A stretch of DNA of 64,000 bases. It comes from Microbacterium sp. AK031. Its GTDB lineage: Bacteria; Actinomycetota; Actinomycetes; Actinomycetales; Microbacteriaceae. Both the position numbers and the translations under genes were made by a program. The stretch is taken from NCBI RefSeq assembly GCF_024807145.1, contig NZ_JANUCA010000001.1, positions 186,001-250,000 on the forward strand, written 5' to 3'. Positions within the stretch are counted from its first letter, which is position 1; every line of letters starts with the position of its first letter. The notes beneath the pieces were generated by a model that saw only the letters and a list, made by a program, of their open reading frames with translations, had not been told where the DNA came from and ran no database searches. This document shows, piece after piece, positions 25,342 to 38,599 of this stretch.

Positions 25342-26612
25342 GCCTTGTCCTTCCCCTGCGCCAGTGCCTCGGCCAATTCGGCCTCGCCGATGATGTGGCC
25401 CATGCGGTCTCGCTTGGTCTCGAGATACTGATGGTTGTTCGGTCCGACGCCGACGATGAGCGGCACCTGCTCTGCGACATCGAGTCCGAGCGCGCGCAGC
25501 TGCTTCACCTTGTCGGTGTTGTTCGTCAGCAGGCGCACCTTCGAGACGCCGAGATCGCTGAGGATCCCGGCGGCAGCCGCGTACTCGCGGGCATCCGCCG
25601 GCAGCCCGAGGGCAAGATTCGCGTCGACGGTGTCGAGTCCGTCTTCTTGCAGGCTGTAGGCGCGCAGCTTGTTGATGAGCCCGATGCCGCGGCCCTCGTG
25701 ACCGCGCATGTAGATGACGACGCCGCCTTCCTGTTCGATCGCGTCGAGCGCCGCATCGAGCTGCGGCCCGCACTCGCACTTGAGTGATCCGAACGCCTCA
25801 CCGGTCAGGCATTCCGAGTGCACGCGCACCAGAGCCGTCTCTTCGAGTTCACCGGAGACGACTGCGATGTGATCCGTGCCGGTCACGCGGTCCTTGTAGG
25901 CGAGGAAGCGGAATGTGCCGTGATCGGTCGGAACCGTGGCATCCGCCCGCAGACTCACACGACGCTTGCCTGCGCGTGACGACACGACCGGTCCGTCCTG
26001 CGGATCGATCTCGTTGAGGTGCGCGATCAGCTGCTCGATCGTGATCACGGGCACGCCGTCGCGTGCACCGAGATCTTTGAGCCCCGGCAGGCGCATCATG
26101 CTGCCGTCTTCGGCGACGACCTCTGCGATCGCGCCGACGGGCTGAAGTCCGGCGAGCTTCATCAGGTCGACTGCAGCCTCCGTGTGCCCGCCGCGCTCGC
26201 GCACGCCGCCGTCGACGGCGCGCAGCGGAAGCACGTGTCCTGGCCGGATCACACTCGTGGAGGTGGATGCCGGGTTCGCCAGCACATTGAGCGTGTGCGC
26301 ACGATCGGACGCGCTGATCCCCGTCGTGACGCCCTCAGCGGCATCGACACTGACCGTGTATGCGGTCGAGCGGGCGTCCTCGTTGGCCTCCACCATGGGC
26401 GGCAGGTTCAGGCTGTCCGCGAGGTCGGCCGGCATCGGCGCGCAGATGAAGCCGGACGACCAGCGCACCGTCCACGCGACCCATTCGGGGGTGGCGAGTT
26501 CGGCAGAGAGGATCACGTCGCCCTCGTTCTCACGATTCTCATCGTCGGCGACGATGACCGGACGGCCGGCGCGCAGCGACTCGAGAGCTTCTTCGATGGT
26601 GGCAAGGCTCAT
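25338..26612 (-). CDS. ribBA: Bifunctional DHBP synthase/GTP cyclohydrolase II
   Basis: This 424-residue fusion makes both starting materials of riboflavin. The N-terminal half (residues about 1-205) is RibB, with VIVADDENRENEGD and the HTEAAVDL motif; the C-terminal half is RibA, with the zinc cysteines in CLTGEAFGSLKCECG and the catalytic RGHEGRGIGL. Both catalytic sets are intact. It overlaps ribE by 4 bases and ribH by 4 bases, so the operon is tightly packed. It acts in the cytoplasm under FMN riboswitch control. Confidence 0.97.
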   Translation of the reverse strand: MSLATIEEALESLRAGRPVIVADDENRENEGDVILSAELATPEWVAWTVRWSSGFICAPMPADLADSLNLPPMVEANEDARSTAYTVSVDAAEGVTTGISASDRAHTLNVLANPASTSTSVIRPGHVLPLRAVDGGVRERGGHTEAAVDLMKLAGLQPVGAIAEVVAEDGSMMRLPGLKDLGARDGVPVITIEQLIAHLNEIDPQDGPVVSSRAGKRRVSLRADATVPTDHGTFRFLAYKDRVTGTDHIAVVSGELEETALVRVHSECLTGEAFGSLKCECGPQLDAALDAIEQEGGVVIYMRGHEGRGIGLINKLRAYSLQEDGLDTVDANLALGLPADAREYAAAAGILSDLGVSKVRLLTNNTDKVKQLRALGLDVAEQVPLIVGVGPNNHQYLETKRDRMGHIIGEAELAEALAQGKDKA

Positions 26613-27238
26613 CGTGAGCCTCCTTCCGAGACAGCCCGGAATGCGAGCAGGCGCTCCACATGGCGGGCGAGGATGTCGGTTTCAAGATTGACGCGATCGC
26701 CGACGCCGCGGGATCCGAGTGTCGTGGCGGCGAGGGTCTCGGGGATGAGCGAGATCTCGAACCATGCCGCTGCGGCGGAAGGGTCGCTCACTGCGCTGAC
26801 CGTCAACGAGGTGCCGTCGACGGAGATGGATCCCTTGTCGACGACGAGAGGGGCGAGCTCTGCGGGCAGCGAGACGCGCAGCACGCTCCACTGCGCGCCA
26901 GGTCGCACGTCGACCACCTCTCCGACCCCGTCGACATGACCCTGCACGATGTGTCCGCCCAGGCGCGCGCCGACGGGCATGGCCTTCTCGATGTTGACGC
27001 GCGTGCCGACGGATGCCGTCGCCAGAGCCGACACGTCGAGCGTCTGCTTCATCACGTCGGCGTCGAAGGTGTCTGGAGTGGAGCCGACCACAGTGAGGCA
27101 GACTCCCGAGACGGCGATGGATTCGCCGTGCGCGGCGTCGTGTGCGGCCTTCGGCGCACGCACGGTCAGGCGCCAGCCGTCGCCGGCCGGTGCGATGGCG
27201 GTGATCTCGCCGATCTCCTCGATGATTCCGGTGAACAT
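26609..27238 (-). CDS. ribE: Riboflavin synthase, alpha chain
   Basis: The enzyme dismutates two lumazine molecules into riboflavin and the pyrimidine precursor. The 209-residue protein starts with the canonical MFTGIIEEIGEI, and the internal repeat (GSISVDGTSLTV near residue 125) marks the duplicated lumazine-binding domains. I chose ATG 27238, which shares a base with the ribD stop; 66 bases of longer frame upstream lie inside ribD. It overlaps ribBA downstream by 4 bases. Confidence 0.95.
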   Translation of the reverse strand: MFTGIIEEIGEITAIAPAGDGWRLTVRAPKAAHDAAHGESIAVSGVCLTVVGSTPDTFDADVMKQTLDVSALATASVGTRVNIEKAMPVGARLGGHIVQGHVDGVGEVVDVRPGAQWSVLRVSLPAELAPLVVDKGSISVDGTSLTVSAVSDPSAAAAWFEISLIPETLAATTLGSRGVGDRVNLETDILARHVERLLAFRAVSEGGSR

Positions 27239-28266
27239 CAGCGGACTCCTTCGTTGTCTTCGAGTCTGGCGATCGCCAGCATGTCCGTGCCTAGTGGCAC
27301 CCATTCGTCTATCACGATGCGACGTGCAGCCGAGATGGTCGGCACGCCGACGTCGGTCAGGGCCAGTCGATCGCCGCCGAGCAGCACCGGCGCGACGTAA
27401 GCGAGAACCCGATCCGCAAGTCCAGCCGATATGAATGCGCTGGCGAGCGTCGGTCCGCCTTCTACGAACGCGCTCTGGATGCCGCGCTCATGCAGATCTG
27501 CGACCACGGCGTGCAGATCACGGGTTTCGTAGAACAGCACGTCATGCGGGTGGCGGCGCACTGCGGCATCCGCCGGCGTCTCGCGCGAGCCGATCACCAC
27601 GGGGACCGGCTGGTGATCGTAAGGACTGTCGCCGTCGCGCGCGGTGAGCGCGGGGTCGTCTGCGAGCATGGTGCCGGTGCCGACGATGATCGCATCGGCC
27701 GCCGCGCGGCGACGGTGCACATCGGCGCGTGCAAAAGGTCCGGTGATCCACTGGCTCGTGCCGTCGGCCGCCGCAGCGCGGCCATCGAGGCTCTGCGCCC
27801 ACTTCACGGTGATGTGCGGGCGTCCGAGGCGCTGCGCGGTCAGCCAGTCGGATATCAGCGACCTGGCGTCGTCGGCCTGTTCGCCGGCCTCGACCTCGAC
27901 ACCCGCGCCGCGCAGTCGTTCGGCGCCGCCGCCTGACACGTCACCCGGATCGTCGAGAGCGTAGATCACGCGCGCGATCCCGGCGTCGATGAGCGCGAGA
28001 GCACAGGGGCCGGTGCGACCGGTGTGGTTGCAGGGTTCGAGCGTGACGACGGCGGTCGCGCCGCGGGCGGCGTCACCCGGAAGCTTGGACAGAGCGTCGA
28101 CTTCGGCATGCGCGGTGCCGGCTCCGTGATGCCAGCCCTCTGCGAGGATCTCGCCCGAGGGGGAGAGGATGACGGCGCCCACCTGCGGGTTCGCGCCGCG
28201 TGGCCCGCGTGCAGCCAGCTCGAGCGCACGCGACATCGCGCGGCGTTCCGCCTCATGCACTGTCAT
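27238..28266 (-). CDS. ribD: Bifunctional diaminohydroxyphosphoribosylaminopyrimidine deaminase/reductase
   Basis: RibD deaminates and then reduces the pyrimidine intermediate of riboflavin synthesis. The 342-residue protein has the zinc deaminase motif HAEVDAL with EPCNHTGRTGPC in the first half and a NADPH reductase half with HITVKWAQSLDGR and FVEGGPTLASAFI. ATG 28266 follows GAAGGACGG. It is the first gene of ribD-ribE-ribBA-ribH and is preceded by an FMN riboswitch. Lengths and motifs are normal. Confidence 0.95.
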   Translation of the reverse strand: MTVHEAERRAMSRALELAARGPRGANPQVGAVILSPSGEILAEGWHHGAGTAHAEVDALSKLPGDAARGATAVVTLEPCNHTGRTGPCALALIDAGIARVIYALDDPGDVSGGGAERLRGAGVEVEAGEQADDARSLISDWLTAQRLGRPHITVKWAQSLDGRAAAADGTSQWITGPFARADVHRRRAAADAIIVGTGTMLADDPALTARDGDSPYDHQPVPVVIGSRETPADAAVRRHPHDVLFYETRDLHAVVADLHERGIQSAFVEGGPTLASAFISAGLADRVLAYVAPVLLGGDRLALTDVGVPTISAARRIVIDEWVPLGTDMLAIARLEDNEGVR

Positions 28267-28357
28267 CCGTCGTCCTTCTGCTATCGCTCCGGGGATGACA
28301 GACGGCGCGCGTACGCGCATCGTGCTGCCTCCCTTCCGGACTAGCGAGATCTCTCTC

Positions 28358-28461
28358 ACATCACCGTCGGTACCGGAATTCCACCGGATCGGCATCTCGG
28401 TTTCCCTCGACGCTCGCGGACTGTCACCGCCGGTTCGGATTCACACCGACCCCGGAGCACG
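28358..28461 (-). promoter_or_regulatory. FMN riboswitch (RFN element) upstream of ribD
   Basis: On the minus strand the RNA shows the conserved RFN blocks in order: CTCCGGGGTCGGTGTGAATC, then CCGAACCGGCGGTGACAGTC, then CCGCGAGCG, GAGGGAAACC, GATGCCGATCCGGTGGAATTC and the closing CCGGTACCGACGGTGA. The pairing of the first and last blocks closes the aptamer. The 90-base gap to the ATG can hold a sequester stem over the ribosome site. FMN would shut off the rib operon. Confidence 0.93.
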
Positions 28462-28518
28462 TTGATGCCCAGTGTAGTCAACGTGCCCGCGCGCATTTCA
28501 TTCCATGACCGCGCAGGA

Positions 28519-29382
28519 TCACTTCAGCAATCGCGACAGCCGTCGGTCGGCGAGCGGTTTGCCACCGGTCTGACACGTGGCGCAGTATTCGAGCGACCTG
28601 TCCGCGAAGAAGACGCTGCGCACCGTGTCGCCGCAGACCGGGCACGGCTCTCCTCGCCGCGCGTGCACCTGCATGCCTCGGCGTTTGGCGTCTCTGAGGT
28701 CGGCGGGTGGTTTGCCGGATGCTTCGGCCACCGCATCCGTCAGTGTCGTCCGCATCGCGGTGAACAGACGATCGACCTCTTCTTCGCCGAGCGTCCCGGC
28801 GATCGCGTACGGCGACATGCGTGCGGCGTGCAGGATCTCGTCGGAGTAGGCATTACCGATGCCGGCGATGACGGATTGATCGCGCAGCAGCCCCTTGATC
28901 TGCATCCGCCGACCTTCCAGCAGCGCGGCGAACGCGGCGTGGTCGAATGAATCCTCGAGCGGATCGGGTCCGAGCCGAGCGATGCCTGGCACCTCTTCCG
29001 GATCGCGCACTACATAGACCGCCAGCGACTTCTTCGTTCCGGCTTCCGTGAGATCGAAGCCGCTGTCGTCGTTCAACGCGACGCGCAGCGCGATCGGGGA
29101 CTTCCCCGGCTTGATGAGCGTCGTCGGAAGCATCTCGTACCATCGCAGCCACCCGGCCTTCGCGAGATGGAACACGAGGTGCAGGTCGTCACCGCAGGAG
29201 AGGACGATGAACTTGCCGTGGCGCGCGGATGCCGTGATCTCGGCCCCGTGCAGAGCGGTGTTCGGAGGATCGAACGTCTTCAATGCGGCGATGTTGCCCA
29301 CGCTCGTGCGCGTGACCGTTCGACCGACCGCGCGCTCGCCGAGAAACGCGACCAGCCCCTGCACCTCAGGCATCTCCGGCAT
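28519..29382 (-). CDS. Fpg/Nei family DNA glycosylase
   Basis: The 287-residue protein opens with MPEMPEVQG, giving the catalytic Pro2-Glu3, and ends with the zinc finger CPVCG...EYCATC. Also visible is the GIGNAYSDEIL helix-two-turn-helix. Fpg/Nei enzymes remove oxidised bases and cut the DNA at the lesion. The actinobacterial branch with MPEMPEVQ is nearer Nei2-like proteins than MutM, so lesion choice is open. The -10 box CAGGAT supports this start. It precedes the rib leader on the same strand. Confidence 0.9.
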   Translation of the reverse strand: MPEMPEVQGLVAFLGERAVGRTVTRTSVGNIAALKTFDPPNTALHGAEITASARHGKFIVLSCGDDLHLVFHLAKAGWLRWYEMLPTTLIKPGKSPIALRVALNDDSGFDLTEAGTKKSLAVYVVRDPEEVPGIARLGPDPLEDSFDHAAFAALLEGRRMQIKGLLRDQSVIAGIGNAYSDEILHAARMSPYAIAGTLGEEEVDRLFTAMRTTLTDAVAEASGKPPADLRDAKRRGMQVHARRGEPCPVCGDTVRSVFFADRSLEYCATCQTGGKPLADRRLSRLLK

Positions 29383-29388
29383 GCGCCC

Positions 29389-29394
29389 ATCCTG
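29389..29394 (-). promoter_or_regulatory. -10 box CAGGAT, leaderless start of glycosylase
   Basis: CAGGAT on the minus strand, 6 bases before ATG 29382. Confidence 0.45.
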
Positions 29395-29436
29395 CCACCC
29401 GCATCCGACACGCGCAGCAGCTGGTGAGAATCCGCC

Positions 29437-30003
29437 TCACGCCAGAACGGACCACTCGACAGGGGTGCGGTCGTCGGTGGGAAGCAACCCTGCGACCCAG
29501 CCGTCATCGCGGCCGCGCGGGCTCGTGAGCGCCTGCCGCTGGAGCCCTTCGTAGCGGAAGCCCAGAGCACGCGCGGTGCGGGCGGATGGCACGTTCCCGG
29601 CGACGGCCTGCCAGCGGACGCGGGCGAGATCCAGCTCGGCGAACGCCCAATCGATCACCACGCGACACGCCTCGACCATGAAACCCTGCCCGCGGGCATG
29701 CGCGGTCGCCCAGTAGCCGAGCTCGGTCGACCCGCCGCTGGAGTGCGGCGTGATGTGATGCAGGCCCACGACTCCGACGAGCACGCCGTCGTGGAAGATG
29801 CCCCAGACCGTCTGGCTGCCGTCTTCCCACCACTCGGCGACCAGCTTCACGAAGCCTTCACCGTGCTCACGCGTGTACGGACTCGGAACGGTCGTCCAAC
29901 GCGGGATCTCCGGATCCTGGCACGCGGCTGTGATCGCATCGACATCTACTGTCGTCGGGGCGCGGAGAACGAGGCGGTCGGTGTGCAGGACGATCGGTTC
30001 CAT
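29437..30003 (-). CDS. GNAT family N-acetyltransferase (RimJ/RimL type)
   Basis: The 188-residue protein shows the RimL-type pattern: TDRLVLRAPTTVDVDAI at the start, GVVGLHHI, then ELGYWATAHARGQGFMVEACR with the acetyl-CoA loop, and NVPSARTARALGFRYEG. Relatives acetylate ribosomal protein N-termini, amino acids or antibiotics. No partner is nearby. ATG 30003 has TAGGAT exactly 6 bases upstream. It is divergent from mfd with a 73-base gap. Confidence 0.88.
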   Translation of the reverse strand: MEPIVLHTDRLVLRAPTTVDVDAITAACQDPEIPRWTTVPSPYTREHGEGFVKLVAEWWEDGSQTVWGIFHDGVLVGVVGLHHITPHSSGGSTELGYWATAHARGQGFMVEACRVVIDWAFAELDLARVRWQAVAGNVPSARTARALGFRYEGLQRQALTSPRGRDDGWVAGLLPTDDRTPVEWSVLA

Positions 30004-30009
30004 TCCGGA

Positions 30010-30015
30010 ATCCTA
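30010..30015 (-). promoter_or_regulatory. -10 box TAGGAT, leaderless start of GNAT gene
   Basis: TAGGAT on the minus strand, 6 bases before ATG 30003. Confidence 0.5.
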
Positions 30016-30064
30016 TGGCGGGGCAGAACGACGATGGGCAACCCGCACTGTCTGTGGGGCGCAC

Positions 30065-30070
30065 TAAGCT
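30065..30070 (+). promoter_or_regulatory. -10 box TAAGCT, leaderless start of mfd
   Basis: TAAGCT ends 6 bases before GTG 30077; no ribosome-binding site fits the same start. Confidence 0.5.
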
Positions 30071-30076
30071 CGTCAG

Positions 30077-33000
30077 GTGACTGTTCCGGGGATTCTGCGC
30101 GCCTTGGAAGAGGCGACTCTGTACCATGACGCCCTCGCCTGGGCGCAGACCGATGCCGATCTCGGGCTCGTCGACGGCCTCGATGCCCCGACGATCGCAG
30201 GGCTGCTCGACAAGCGTGCGAGTTCGGGCCATCCTGCATCCCTGCTCGTCATCGCGCCCACCGGGCGTCGCGCGGAATCGCTCGCGGCGGCGCTCGGCTC
30301 ATATGTGCCGGATGCCGAGATCCTGAGCTTTCCGGCATGGGAGACTCTGCCGCACGAGCGACTGAGCCCGAGCCCGGACACGGTCGGGCGGCGCCTCGAG
30401 ACGCTTCGCCGCATCACGACCTGGTCAGGCGAGCGTCCGCTCATCGTCGTCGCCTCGGTGCGCGCGGCCCTTCAGCCGATCGCCGCGAACCTCGGCGACA
30501 CCGCACCATTGGAGCTCGTGCTCGGCGGCAGAGGACTCGAACTCGACAGCGCCATCGAGCAGCTCGTCGAGCGCGCATACTCCCGTGTCGACATGGTGTC
30601 GCGCCGCGGCGAGTTCGCGGTGCGCGGCGGCATCCTCGATGTCTTCCCGCCCACATCCGAGCATCCGTACCGTGTCGAGTTCTTCGGCGATGAGATCGAC
30701 CAGATCCGCGCCTTCTCTGTGGCCGACCAGCGCTCGCTCCCCGGCGGTGTCGATCGTGTCGAGCTGCCGGCGACCCGCGAACTGCTGCTCACTGCCGATG
30801 TGCGTGACCGTGCGCGCGCACTGATCTCCGGATTCCCCGCGATCGCCGGGATGCTGGAGAAGATGGCCGAGGGCATCCCGGTCGAGGGGATGGAGTCGCT
30901 GCTGCCTGCGGTCTCCGGCCCGCTGAAGGCCCTCGCTGAGTACTTCCCCGAGGGCACTGCAACAGCCCTCGTCGACCCCGAGCGCTCGAGTGCCAGGGCC
31001 CTGAGTCTCGGCGAGACGAACCGGGAGTTCCTCGATGCGGCGTGGAGCGCCGCCACTTCGGGTGCTTCGGCGCCCATCGACCTCGGAGCCGGCGACTTCA
31101 TCAGCGTGGCAAGGCTCCGCGAGATCGCGCGCGAGCGCGACGGCGTGTGGTGGCGTTTCAGCCCGTTCGCGACCGACGATGACGAGGCGGCGAACATCGA
31201 CGCCTCGATCATCCCGTCGTTCCACGGCAACGTCGACGGTGCGATCGACTTCGTCGAAGGCAAGCTCGCCGACGGGTGGCGGCTCGTGATCGCAGCATCC
31301 GGCGCCGGCCTCGTCGACCGCGCCAGAGACGTGTTGTCAGATCGCGGCCTCGCCGCTCGCATCGTCGATTCCCTCACCGACGCGCCGGAGGCCGGCGTCG
31401 CGACACTCGTTCTCGGCGCGCTCGAGGCGGGGTTCCAAGTGCCGGAGGCGAAGCTCGCCGTCCTCACCGACAACGAGTTCTACGGCCGCACGATCGGCGG
31501 CGACCAGCGTGTCGTCAAGAAGCTCGCATCGCGCCGCAAAAACGTCGTCGACCCACTGCAGCTGAAGAACGGCGACTTCGTCGTGCATGCGACGCACGGA
31601 ATCGCCAAGTTCATAGAGATGACGCAGCGCGAGGTCTCCACCGGCGGGCGAAATGCCACCAAGACCACGCGCGACTATCTGGTGCTGGAGTACGCGCCTT
31701 CCAAGCGCGGCTACCCGGGCGACAAGCTGTACGTCCCGACCGACCAGCTCGACCTGCTCTCGAAGTACGTCGGTGGCGAGTCGCCCACGCTCTCGAAGAT
31801 GGGCGGCAGCGACTGGTCGGCGGCCAAGGGCAAGGCCCGCCGCGCCGTGCGCGACATCGCCGTCGAGCTCGTGAAGCTGTATTCGGCACGCATGTCGGCG
31901 AAGGGACACGCGTTCGGACCGGACACCCCCTGGCAGCGTGAGCTGGAAGAGGCGTTCCCGTTCGCCGAGACGCCCGACCAGCTGCAGACGATCGACGAGA
32001 TCAAGGCCGATATGGAGCGGCCCATCCCGATGGATCGGCTGCTGAGCGGCGATGTCGGCTTCGGCAAGACCGAGGTCGCGGTGCGCGCGGCGTTCAAGGC
32101 GATCCAGGACGGCAAGCAGGTCGCGATGCTCGTGCCGACGACGCTGCTGGTCAAGCAGCATTTCGAGACGTTCGCCGAGCGTTTCGCCGGATTCCCGGTG
32201 AAGGTGCGTGCGCTGTCGCGCTTCCAGACCGACAAAGATGCTCGTCTCACTCTCGAGGGCCTCCTCGACGGCTCGGTCGACATGGTGATCGGCACACACC
32301 GCATCCTCACGGATCAGATCATGTTCAAGGATCTCGGGCTGCTCATCATCGATGAGGAGCAGCGCTTCGGCGTCGAGCACAAGGACAAGCTGAAGAAGCT
32401 GAAGACGAACGTGGACATCCTCGCCATGAGCGCCACGCCGATCCCGCGCACGCTCGAAATGGCCGTCACCGGCATCCGCGAGATGTCGACTCTCGCCACG
32501 CCGCCCGAGGACCGGCATCCGATTCTCTCGTTCGTCGGTCCGCGCAGCGACAAGCAGATGGCCGCGGCGATCCGGCGTGAGATCCTGCGCGAGGGGCAGA
32601 TCTTCTTCGTGCACAACCGCGTGCAGTCGATCCAGCGCGTCGCTTCGGAGCTGGCCGAACTGGTACCAGAGGCGAGGATCGCCGTCGCCCACGGTCAGAT
32701 GGGCGAGCACCAGCTCGAGCAGGTCGTCGACGATTTCTGGGAGCGCAAATTCGACGTGCTCGTCTCGACCACGATCGTCGAGACCGGCCTCGACATCTCG
32801 AACGCGAACACGATCATCATCGACAAGGCCGACAAATACGGTCTCAGCCAGCTGCACCAGCTGCGCGGACGCGTCGGTCGCGGTCGCGAGCGTGCGTATG
32901 CGTACTTCCTCTACGACGACTCGAAGCCGCTCTCGGAGACCGCGGCGGATCGTCTGCAGACGATCGCGGTGAACAACGACTTGGGCAGCGGCATGCAGGT

Positions 33001-33631
33001 GGCGCTGAAGGATCTCGAGCTGCGTGGCGCAGGAAACATGCTCGGCGGCGAGCAGGCCGGACACATCGCGGGCGTCGGGTTCGATCTCTATCTGCGCATG
33101 GTCGGCGAGGCTGTCGCGACGTTCCGCGGCGAAGAAGTCGAGACAGGCAACGAGCTGCGGATGGAATTGCCGGTGGATGCACGCATCCCGGAGACCTACA
33201 TCGACAGCGAGCGGCTGCGCCTCGAGGCGTACCAGAAGCTGTCTGCCGCGGCTGCCGCGACGGCGAAGGACGATGCGATCGACCTCGTGATCGAGGAGCT
33301 CACCGACCGCTACGGCACCCCGCCGGAAGAGGTGGAGGGTCTCGTCGCCATCGCGCGCCTACGCCGACGGGCCGCTCGCGCCGGGCTCGCAGATGTCGTC
33401 GCGATGGGGTCGAACCTTCGCGTGGCGCCGGCCCGTCTCGAGGACTCGATGAAGGTGCGGCTGCAGCGTCTGTACCCTGCGGCGAAGCTCGTCGGCGGGG
33501 GAGAGGCGCTCGTCGTGCCGCTGCCGCGTCCAGGTGGCGAGCCGCCGACGGACGCGGGCCTGCTGGAGTGGGTCGCGCAGCTGTTCACCGCGTTGTTCCC
33601 CGAGCCGGTGATGCCCTCCTCGGCATCCTGA
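30077..33631 (+). CDS. mfd: Transcription-repair coupling factor
   Basis: Mfd removes RNA polymerase stalled at DNA damage and recruits UvrA. The 1184-residue protein has the UvrB-like N-terminal module (SFPAWETLPHERLSP, SRRGEFAVRGGILDVFPP), the polymerase-interacting domain (FVVHATHGIAKF), then the RecG-like translocase with Walker A GDVGFGKTEVA, DEEQRFGVEHK, SATPIPRTL and QLRGRVGRGRERAYAYF, and the TRCF C-terminal domain. Full length with all motifs. A GTG start with a leaderless promoter is chosen. Confidence 0.97.
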   Translation: MTVPGILRALEEATLYHDALAWAQTDADLGLVDGLDAPTIAGLLDKRASSGHPASLLVIAPTGRRAESLAAALGSYVPDAEILSFPAWETLPHERLSPSPDTVGRRLETLRRITTWSGERPLIVVASVRAALQPIAANLGDTAPLELVLGGRGLELDSAIEQLVERAYSRVDMVSRRGEFAVRGGILDVFPPTSEHPYRVEFFGDEIDQIRAFSVADQRSLPGGVDRVELPATRELLLTADVRDRARALISGFPAIAGMLEKMAEGIPVEGMESLLPAVSGPLKALAEYFPEGTATALVDPERSSARALSLGETNREFLDAAWSAATSGASAPIDLGAGDFISVARLREIARERDGVWWRFSPFATDDDEAANIDASIIPSFHGNVDGAIDFVEGKLADGWRLVIAASGAGLVDRARDVLSDRGLAARIVDSLTDAPEAGVATLVLGALEAGFQVPEAKLAVLTDNEFYGRTIGGDQRVVKKLASRRKNVVDPLQLKNGDFVVHATHGIAKFIEMTQREVSTGGRNATKTTRDYLVLEYAPSKRGYPGDKLYVPTDQLDLLSKYVGGESPTLSKMGGSDWSAAKGKARRAVRDIAVELVKLYSARMSAKGHAFGPDTPWQRELEEAFPFAETPDQLQTIDEIKADMERPIPMDRLLSGDVGFGKTEVAVRAAFKAIQDGKQVAMLVPTTLLVKQHFETFAERFAGFPVKVRALSRFQTDKDARLTLEGLLDGSVDMVIGTHRILTDQIMFKDLGLLIIDEEQRFGVEHKDKLKKLKTNVDILAMSATPIPRTLEMAVTGIREMSTLATPPEDRHPILSFVGPRSDKQMAAAIRREILREGQIFFVHNRVQSIQRVASELAELVPEARIAVAHGQMGEHQLEQVVDDFWERKFDVLVSTTIVETGLDISNANTIIIDKADKYGLSQLHQLRGRVGRGRERAYAYFLYDDSKPLSETAADRLQTIAVNNDLGSGMQVALKDLELRGAGNMLGGEQAGHIAGVGFDLYLRMVGEAVATFRGEEVETGNELRMELPVDARIPETYIDSERLRLEAYQKLSAAAAATAKDDAIDLVIEELTDRYGTPPEEVEGLVAIARLRRRAARAGLADVVAMGSNLRVAPARLEDSMKVRLQRLYPAAKLVGGGEALVVPLPRPGGEPPTDAGLLEWVAQLFTALFPEPVMPSSAS

Positions 33632-33644
33632 CTCTCGAGCGGAG

Positions 33645-33650
33645 TACGCT
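33645..33650 (+). promoter_or_regulatory. -10 box TACGCT, leaderless start of hexapeptide protein
   Basis: TACGCT ends 6 bases before ATG 33657. Confidence 0.5.
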
Positions 33651-33656
33651 GACGGC

Positions 33657-34253
33657 ATGTTGTACGAGCACCTCGGCGCCAGACCACGTATCCACGAGAC
33701 CGCAGTCATCGCTCCGACCGCCGTCATCTCCGGTGACGTGGAGATCGGAGCGGACTGCCAAGTGCTGCACGGCGCCGTGATTACTGCGGAGGGCGGCCCG
33801 ATCACTCTCGGTGAGACCGTCATCGTGATGGAGAACGCGATCGTGCGTGCCAGCTCGGCGAACCCCGTGCACATCGGAGACCACGTGCTGATCGGCCCCG
33901 GGGCATCCGTGTCCGGTGCGGTGATCGGGAACGAGGTGTTCCTCGCGACTGGAACGCGGGTGTTCAACGGTGCGAAGATCGGCGACCGCGCAGAGGTGCG
34001 CATCAACGCCGTCGTGCACCTGCGCACGACCGTGCCGGACGATACGGTCGTCCCGATCGGCTGGGTCGCAGTCGGAGAGCCGCTGCTCGTGCTCTCACCC
34101 GACAAGCACGAAGAGATCTGGGCAGCACAGCGTGAGCTGGACTTCCCCGGCTACGTGTTCGGGGTGGATCGCGACACCCCGGATGTCATGGTGCAGCTCA
34201 CAGAGCGCTACGGCCGTTCTTTGGCGCGGCACGCTGACGACCGCCCGGCCTGA
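33657..34253 (+). CDS. Gamma-carbonic anhydrase family left-handed beta-helix protein
   Basis: The 198-residue protein shows the hexapeptide repeat pattern of a left-handed beta-helix (VIAPTAVISGDVEIGADC, VHIGDHVLIGPGASVSGAVIG) and histidines at VLHGAV, PVHIGDHV and VVHLRT in the places where gamma-carbonic anhydrases bind zinc. Relatives include PaaY and YrdA. Carbonic anhydrase activity is possible but often absent in this family. It follows mfd with a 25-base gap and has its own promoter. Confidence 0.85.
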   Translation: MLYEHLGARPRIHETAVIAPTAVISGDVEIGADCQVLHGAVITAEGGPITLGETVIVMENAIVRASSANPVHIGDHVLIGPGASVSGAVIGNEVFLATGTRVFNGAKIGDRAEVRINAVVHLRTTVPDDTVVPIGWVAVGEPLLVLSPDKHEEIWAAQRELDFPGYVFGVDRDTPDVMVQLTERYGRSLARHADDRPA

Positions 34254-34277
34254 GGCGCGGCATCCGCAGTTACACAT

Positions 34278-34345
34278 GTCAGCTCAAAACACGGACGTCG
34301 GCCGAATCGCGAGGAATCGGCCGACATCTGTGCAAAACAACTGAC
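34278..34345. repeat. Imperfect inverted repeat between convergent genes, terminator-like
   Basis: GTCGGCCGA (34297-34305) pairs with TCGGCCGAC (34317-34325). Pairing resumes outward with mismatches (ACACGGAC against ATCTGTG) to GTCAG at 34278 and CTGAC at 34341. The 68-base element lies between two genes that end towards it and may serve both, or be a mobile palindrome. Confidence 0.5.
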
Positions 34346-34359
34346 GGGTGTACTTCGAC

Positions 34360-35811
<1,452 letters not shown>

Positions 35812-35848
35812 CTATCGCGGCTGTTTCCATGATGCGCACCACGGTCGA

Positions 35849-38518
<2,670 letters not shown>

Positions 38519-38586
38519 TAGAGGTTATCGCCGAGCGGGGAGGCTCCTGACCATGTGACGGCCGGGGGCGGCCGCAACGACGGGCA

Positions 38587-38592
38587 TAGCAT
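38587..38592 (+). promoter_or_regulatory. -10 box TAGCAT upstream of nhaA
   Basis: TAGCAT lies 7 bases before ATG 38600, consistent with a leaderless or near-leaderless message. Confidence 0.45.
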
Positions 38593-38599
38593 AGGAACG

